Assembly: GCA_029449235.1 (NCBI GenBank)
Contig: JANATG010000009.1
Span: 992,001 to 1,056,000 of the forward strand
Direction: 5' to 3'
Origin: Linnemannia schmuckeri
Taxonomy: Eukaryota > Mortierellomycota > Mortierellomycetes > Mortierellales > Mortierellaceae
Length of the DNA: 64,000 nt
A program made the translations under genes and the position numbers. This document shows positions 58,135-64,000 of this stretch, in pieces. The notes under the pieces were generated by a model that was given only the letters and a program-made list of their open reading frames with translations, was not told where the DNA came from and did no database searches. Every line of letters starts with the position of its first letter. Position 1 is the first letter of the stretch.

Positions 58135-58787
58135 CCGCGAAGGACATTTTTTCAGTCAGCCCGGCGTGCGCGAGCGAGAGAATCGTTTTCTCACTTTGTC
58201 CCTTGCACTTCTTCCCTCGACAGCTTTGTGTTTTTAAAGTTTTTTTCTTATGTGTTCGAGCGGGGTTAAGAGAAATGGGTGGTTTGTTGCCTTTGCGAGA
58301 TGGGGTGTGATGAGATGGGAAGTGTGGCAAGGTTACAGGCACACCAAGACGCAAGACAAACACCGACAAACAGACAACAAGAGGCGAAATGAACAAAGGA
58401 GCAATAGGAGGAGAAAGATATAGCAGCAAAATCAATCTTGTCTTCTTCCTCCTCTGTCTCCTCTTTTTATCCAACTTATGGACAACTAAGGAAACTTACC
58501 CAGGAGAGAACCCAGGCAGTGATGATGAGGTTAGAAGCTGAGAGATTCCAGTCGATAGCCTCGACAACAACATCGTGGGCAAAGTCAAGCCATTGGACGA
58601 GGGTGAAGCCTCCGAGGAGGAACCAGTTGATGGCAGGGATGGTATATCCGACGGGGGAGTTGGAGAGGTAGTTGGGACGTTGGCCGAGTTCCTCGGCGAT
58701 AAACTCGCGGTTGTAGACGATAGTCGAGACTGCACCGATAAAGGTGAACAGGTTGAGTGTCTTGAGGAGGGCTGGATGCAGCGGCAT
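56368..58787 (-). CDS. TspO/MBR-related polytopic membrane protein
   Basis: Three exons: 58787-58500, 57944-57619, 56551-56368 (265 aa). About seven hydrophobic segments. From memory it follows the pattern of bacterial-type tryptophan-rich sensory (TspO-related) proteins: NSPVGYTIPAINWFLLGGFT near the N-terminus, LSASNLIITAWVLSWKYDW in the middle, and a later IALMILSIGIE segment. The ending ALWHERAQDDISVGERRGLL is basic and acidic. Ligand and organelle are unknown. Introns are 555 and 1067 nt and carry T-runs of 36 and 25 nt on the plus strand. The start is chosen by the short GA-rich leader above it. Confidence 0.6.
56719..56743 (+). repeat. 25-nt T homopolymer in TspO-related gene intron 2
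   Basis: An A-run on the gene's coding strand, inside its 1067-nt second intron. Confidence 0.9.
58097..58132 (+). repeat. 36-nt T homopolymer in TspO-related gene intron 1
   Basis: An A-run on the gene's coding strand, inside its 555-nt first intron. Confidence 0.9.
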
Positions 58788-59583
58788 CGTGGATATGTAT
58801 ATGTGTGGGAGGGAAAGGGGATAAGAAGGGAGGAGGAAGGAGGAGGGGTGAAGAGGAGAAGAAAAGAAGAGAGAGGAGGAAAAAAAGAGGAAAGAGGAGC
58901 GCAGAAAGGAAAATGGAAAAAAAGATAAAAAAAAAAGAGAAGTGCTCATTTTTCCCGCCTCGACAGGAATGCTTCAAAGGGTTTAGCTGCGTGCACAAAA
59001 GGGTATTCTTTGGCGTTTGTTTTTTGTCTCCTCACTTGTTCCTCCCAGCTCAGACGGACGCTGAGTTCGGATGCCGTAAGTTGGTTGAGACTCATGATGC
59101 CATCCATATATACCAGTCCATCTTCTATCTTTCTTGCTACTCGACTGACATCGATAGATATATGACAGGAGGGAAGGGGAAGAGTAGGATGCTTTGTGTA
59201 TGTATACGATGACCAATTGACAGAGCAAGCGAAAGCGTATTTTCCCTCTCCTCCTTCAAGGGGGCGAAGAAAAAGAAGCCAATTGGAACTTCTTATGAAG
59301 AGAGTAAGCCAGGGGTCGTTTGTTTGTGTTCTCAAAAGGGAGATTCAGCTTCCTCCAGCTCGCCTACCCCTCGAGGAAGCATCGCATGAACATTACTGTT
59401 CAGAACACACGGGACTGCTCTTTCTTGTGCGCTTCTGTCGCACCTCTCTCCTTCCTTCGTGCCTGCTTTGACCCATAGTTCAACTCATTTCAACCACAAA
59501 CACAGCGCAAGGCTGAAGATAGAAACCAGTTGACAGGAAAAAGACACGGGAATAAGGAAAAGAAAAGCAAAAGACTACATACA
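58788..59583. promoter_or_regulatory. Divergent promoter, TspO-related and TTC1 genes
   Basis: 796 bp between two divergent starts, GA-rich at the left (58800-58930). No ORF of interest is seen. Confidence 0.5.
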
Positions 59584-60912
59584 ATGGCTGTCATCGAAGA
59601 GATCATCGAGGACGAACATGTCAACAAACCATCGCAGACAGAGACATCATCATTACAACACACCACCACCAAAAAGAACAATGATCTCGACATCACCGAC
59701 CCACTAGAGAAACTAGAACTCTCTGAGGACGAAGTAAGGATGACTGACCTCTACATTCCCATGCGACACAAAAGAAGCAGCAAACACCATCTCAAAAAGT
59801 TGCCGCCGGGTCTACCAACCATTTTGCTAACCATCAGTATCTGCTCTGTTTACAATTGCGTGTTTGTGTTTGTAGGAACTGTTTAGGGAGGCATCGGGGT
59901 ACAAAGCGACAGGAAATCAGGCATTTGGCAAGGGCGACTACACCGAGGCACTCAAGTATTATCAGCTGGCTCTGACGACATGTCCCTCAATACCATCAAC
60001 CTCCGTCACGTCGGCTTCAGATGATGATCAGGACAACAACAACAACAATGGTGATGAATCAAACAAGGAGTCGTCAATCAATAAGAGCGCCACCACAGAC
60101 ACCAAGATCAGTGCTGAAGCAGCCACCAAATATCGGACAGAGCGGGCTGTATACCACGCCAATATGGCAGCATGCCACATCAAGCTGAAGGAGTATCAAC
60201 TGGCGATCGAGGGATGTTCTGCGGCGCTCGAGCTCGACCCATCTTACACGAGGGCTCTCCAACGGAAAGCACAGGCGGAAGAGCTCTTAGGAACATTTGC
60301 AAGCATGAATCAAGCCAAGGAAGATCACCTGAAGGTTATCGAGACTCTGAAGATCGAGCTCGGACTGATCACACCGCCAAAGGAAGAGGAGCAGGAGCAG
60401 GAGAAAGAACCTACTTTATCAACTGAGGAAGCGTCATCGACATCTCCTTCCACGGATGCCTCACCGGAATCATCTTCACCGGCGTCCAAGCGGACCCAAC
60501 GGCCACAGCCTGTACAGAGGCTCCAGGAAGAGCAAAAACCTATGTACAAGCCTAAAAAGCTTGATCTGGATGAGGTAGGCGAGAAGAAGCATCGGGTGCT
60601 CCTTCAATCGAGCGAGCAGGCGCTCAAACGCATGGAGCCAATCCTGAAGGAGATGTTGGAAAAGGAGAAAGCTGAGATGATGGGTAAGCCATACTGCCTT
60701 ACCACGTCATGCCATAAAGATTGTTCATATGTAACGAATGACAAGATCACTTACACTCTCTGTTCCCAACGCCTTGCATTTATTTATTAGCCAAATTAAA
60801 GTCGATGGGTAACACACTTCTCGGCAAGTTTGGACTGTCGACGGACAACTTCCAGATGAAGCAGGACCCCGCAACAGGAGGGTACTCGTTCAATTTTGTC
60901 AACAACCCCTAA
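59584..60912 (+). CDS. TTC1: TTC1-type TPR protein
   Basis: Three exons: 59584-59733, 59876-60683, 60791-60912 (359 aa). Human TTC1 is a TPR adaptor reported to bind Hsp90 and Ras; the fungal role is inferred. The N-terminus is acidic (DITDPLEKLELSEDE). The first TPR is GYKATGNQAFGKGDYTEALKYYQLAL. After a Asp/Asn-rich insert come YHANMAACHIKLKEYQLAIEGCSAAL and DPSYTRALQRKAQAEE. The C-terminal KLKSMGNTLLGKFGLSTDNF and KQDPATGGYSFNFVNNP match TTC1 homologues closely and fix the last exon. A Pro/Ser/Glu-rich linker lies between. Confidence 0.93.
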
Positions 60913-60943
60913 GAAACGCGTTCGCGCCCTTCTTTCCGGATGG

Positions 60944-60949
60944 AATAAA
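60944..60949 (+). terminator. AATAAA poly(A) signal of TTC1
   Basis: A canonical hexamer 32 nt past the TTC1 stop codon; a 20-bp repeat follows some 45 nt downstream. Confidence 0.5.
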
Positions 60950-60994
60950 AGCATCGGCGGCTATGCAACCGGATAGCTCTTTTTCTTTTGTGTA

Positions 60995-61054
60995 TGTACA
61001 TGATTGACATTTGTTGTACATGGTTGACATTCGTTGTACATGGTTGATGATATT
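60995..61054 (+). repeat. 20-bp tandem repeat after TTC1
   Basis: Near-perfect copies of a 20-bp unit (TGTACATGGTTGACATTCGT) begin at 60995, 61015 and 61035, the last one diverging at its end. It may be transcribed as part of the 3' UTR. Confidence 0.9.
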
Positions 61055-64000
61055 CATTATACATGAATGTTATTTGTATCAGTGATGGGTTATTTCAAAA
61101 ATAGCATTGATGGGGTTAGAAATAGGCGCCATACCGACCCGCCTCTTCCGAGTCGTCTCTTGTTGTTCGTTCAAGGTAGTTGCATGTTGTATCACTATCA
61201 CTACAAAAATGTGGTGTAATATCAGTTTTCGCGCACAAAATAAATTCCCGCTATGGTATGGTGTGAATGCATAAAGAAGGTACGAGAAACGAGAAATGCT
61301 CTTGAGTGATGTATGAGAGGAACATGTAGTGCTAAGTCACGCCGTGAAAAATAAAAAAAAAATGGATCTGTGCACCACATGGTCCAACGTACGTCTCGAG
61401 ACATGACAAGTTTTTGCTCGAACCATGACCATATGAGCTTTTAAAGTGTTATGTATCATTAGCTTTTGTTGGTCAATTGTAAATTAGAAGTACTGGTCGG
61501 GGCTGATGAATCTATCCATAATGTTAAGTATCATTTGCAAAGTAGCAATTTGAAGCTTCATTATTATGGTAAATTGATCAGGGTGTTTGAGCAAACAATA
61601 ATATGGACGCAGGATACCCTTTCTTTTATTCTTTATGATTGCCACCAGCAACACGGTAGCCTATCGAACGTTCGAAAGTCAACAAAAGCGAACAGTTTGC
61701 GAGAGAGAAGTTATGAAGGTGAGCGAAGTGATGGTTGTTTTTAAAATGATGAATGTGAATGAAACGCAAAGATCTTAATTCCAGGAACAGCGCTTTTCTT
61801 ACCATTCATTCAGTCTTCCCTCACCTTTCCGAGCAAGAGTCAAAGGGTCATTCGAACAGCAAAAAAAGAGAGAGTTTTTTTCTTTGTTCCGCTCAAATAT
61901 TGTCCGCCTCTCTGTCAGGTCTTTGGATCATTGTGAGTACTCGAAGCTTTTAGCACCGTCTCTTTTCTCTTTTCTTTTAATTCCCTTCCTTGTACCCGTC
62001 CTCTTTTTTTTTTGTCTTCCTGTTCTCGTTCTGATCAACGTTGCTCCTGGACTGCTCCTCGCCTTTTCTGCATTCCCCTTCACTGTCACTTTATTTCTTC
62101 ACATACAACTCCATTACATTCACTTCACTCGACTCGACAACTACTTTGTACATTCCTAATTCCTTGGAACAACACACATCCTTTCCTAGCCGACGTTCAT
62201 CACCCAGTAACAACTCCTCTTTAACCTTTTTCTTTCAGGTTAGCCTTCTCTTCGAATTTGTTCCTTCATGCTTTTTCCCACCAACTTGCACATATCTGAA
62301 CCTGAGGCATAAAACTGATACTTTTTTTTTCTTTGTTTTTTTCAGGCACCATCGTCCAGGGAGAACCGCGTTGACAAAGACTGAAACAAACCGAATCATT
62401 GATCGTTCCAGCTAGAAAGGTATGTGCTTGTCGATCACTTCTTCTGATCAGAGGAGAATGGTGTATTTCGTTTTGACGAAACGTATGGCGAGAGCAAGAC
62501 TCTTTGCCTGATAAGCTTTTTCTTGACGAACGAGAGGCTTTTGTGATTTAGGAGGTGGAATGGAGTCGAGGAGTGGAAGAAAAAGGAGAAAGAAGAAAAA
62601 AACGGAAAATATGAAAAAAAAGAAACGCAAGTGAAGGCAAAAGGGGTAACGGGAAATAGAGGGTTGGATCGGGTAGACAATCGTGAACGAAAGACGCCAA
62701 GTAAAAGTGATGACTGAAGAAGACATAAAGGGGAAAATGAGACGTGAGGAGCCATGACCACCCCTCCACGCGTAGAACGTTCAAATAAGAAAAAGGAGGA
62801 CGAAAGAAAAACAAAGACGTAGAAGGGGGCAGGACCCAGAAGTCATACAGAGGTCATAGGCAAGTAATCGCAACACGATAGACAGACGCTAGGGGGAGGA
62901 GGACAGACAAGCCAAGGTTGTTACAATGAGAAGTGAAATGAGAACAGGGATGACCCCGTTCCTGTTTCATGTGTTTCATCTTTTGTGTGTATGTCAGTGT
63001 GTGAGCATCCAACAAAAATATTTAGCTTGCCGCTGTGCGCGATGAGGGGATCTGGCTTTTGTTCATTCTTATTCGCTTCGGCCCTTCCTTTTGCATCATG
63101 CCCTCCTTGCATCCAGAGTTGCCGGCGCTAATGCAAGCCCCGACCTCTCAATCACTCCCAGGGTCGCATCTAGAGAGGCAAGAGTAGAGAGAAGAGAACC
63201 CTGACGAAAGGGAGAGTTGGGCGCTGACCTTGGTTATGTTGACGAACAGCGGTCAGGTTCTTCCATGGTCGTTTATTTGCATCCCTTTTGTTCGCCCCTA
63301 TCTTCTACTTTGCACCCATCAACGGCTTACGACGCCCTCCTCTTCCTCCTACCATGCGCTCCATCCCATCTCCCTTCCCTCCCTTCCCCCTTTTTTTTAC
63401 TCTTTCAGCTCAGTTCTGCTCTCTATCCTCCTTAATATTATTCGGGATGCATTGTTGATGACCCATTCATGCAAAACAAGGCCCAGCCCAAATGTCTAAG
63501 GAACCCTTTTTTATGGATGGACACAGTGTCCTGCCTTTCTGACAGAGGCGCAACGCAAACTTGGGTAAAGGGATGATGGAGTGTGTGTTTGTGTGCGTGC
63601 ATGCACGTCAACACACACACGCAGACAACACACACATGCAGATAACACACACAAAAACAACACCACACAGAAAAAGGAGAACAATGTTGTGCATGAATTG
63701 AGATGGGACTTACTAAAGCAATTCAATCCAACGGGGCGGCGGCAAATAAAACGATGGGACATAAAGAGTAAACAACTGGTTGTCCGCCTTCGTGTGCGTA
63801 TGACGGACAACCAAAAACAAGTAGCCCCCTACCGGTCAACCTACATTCAACACTTGCGCGATGAGGGATGCACAATTGTGCCTTTTTTCTTTCTCTCCGC
63901 AACCCGCGATGGAGGCCTGTTTCTTGTTGTTGATGTTGTTGTTATTCGTTGTTTGAGTCGTGTTAAAGTTCTAGCCATGCATGTGAGGTTCTCTTGTGAG

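Larger units (their letters stand above)
60913..64000. other. 3 kb gene-free right end
   Basis: No protein gene is recognised. A CT-rich stretch at 61950-62410 looks like a transcript leader, with possible splice sites. A short CA-rich microsatellite occurs at 63575-63660. No tRNA is seen. Confidence 0.5.

Overview
The window is nuclear DNA of a filamentous fungus. Genes have many short introns (about 50-150 nt, GTAAGT-type donors, (T/C)AG acceptors), protein-coding density is moderate, start codons are preceded by pyrimidine-rich leaders, and long A/T homopolymers of 20-38 nt lie in introns and spacers. A dynein intermediate chain, a TTLL12-type ligase-like protein, a Beclin/Atg6, GPI-anchored GH16 enzymes and a WSC-domain protein together suggest an early-diverging (Mucoromycota, probably Mortierella-like) fungus. 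That placement is inference from gene content and style. All exon joins were made by hand from splice consensus, phase arithmetic and family alignment from memory; none is backed by RNA.

Layout from left to right. Nuclear-proteasome tether Cut8/Sts1 (+, 90-2220). Two tandem GH16 wall enzymes (-, 2813-3652 secreted; 4388-5501 GPI-type). A large Ser/Thr kinase with a 480-residue disordered N-terminus (-, 6663-10920). A gene-poor, purine-rich 5.5 kb stretch. Peroxin Pex13 (+). Beclin-1/Atg6 (+). Cytoplasmic dynein intermediate chain (+). RNA polymerase subunit Rpb12 (+). Fatty acid 2-hydroxylase (+). A TTLL12-like protein (-) head-to-head with a holo-ACP synthase-type phosphopantetheinyl transferase (+). 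3-hydroxyisobutyrate dehydrogenase (-) head-to-head with a ketopantoate reductase (+). Rqc2/NEMF (+). An Mpv17/PMP22 protein (-). An endosulfine Igo1/2 (-). A WSC-domain membrane protein (-). A SCAMP (+). GNL1-type circularly permuted GTPase (+). A TspO/MBR-related polytopic membrane protein (-). TTC1-type TPR protein (+). A gene-free 3 kb end that may hold the spliced leader of a gene beyond the window.

Most genes are housekeeping and do not form an operon-like system. Loose themes are peroxisome and membrane traffic (Pex13, Mpv17-like, SCAMP), protein quality control (Cut8, Rqc2), cell wall (two GH16, WSC), and a 31.9-36.3 kb block of CoA/4'-phosphopantetheine and valine metabolism (AcpS-type PPTase, HIBADH, ketopantoate reductase).

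The most unusual observations are: (1) a UBA segment resembling that of nascent-polypeptide-associated complex alpha, inserted in the N-terminal part of the TTLL12-like protein; (2) the HIBADH gene, which reads through only if a 2-nt microexon is spliced in; (3) a kinase whose catalytic domain carries a roughly 100-residue insert before a DWG motif, and an exon boundary at which a 23-nt A-tract either encodes seven lysines or is removed; (4) a TspO-related seven-helix protein.
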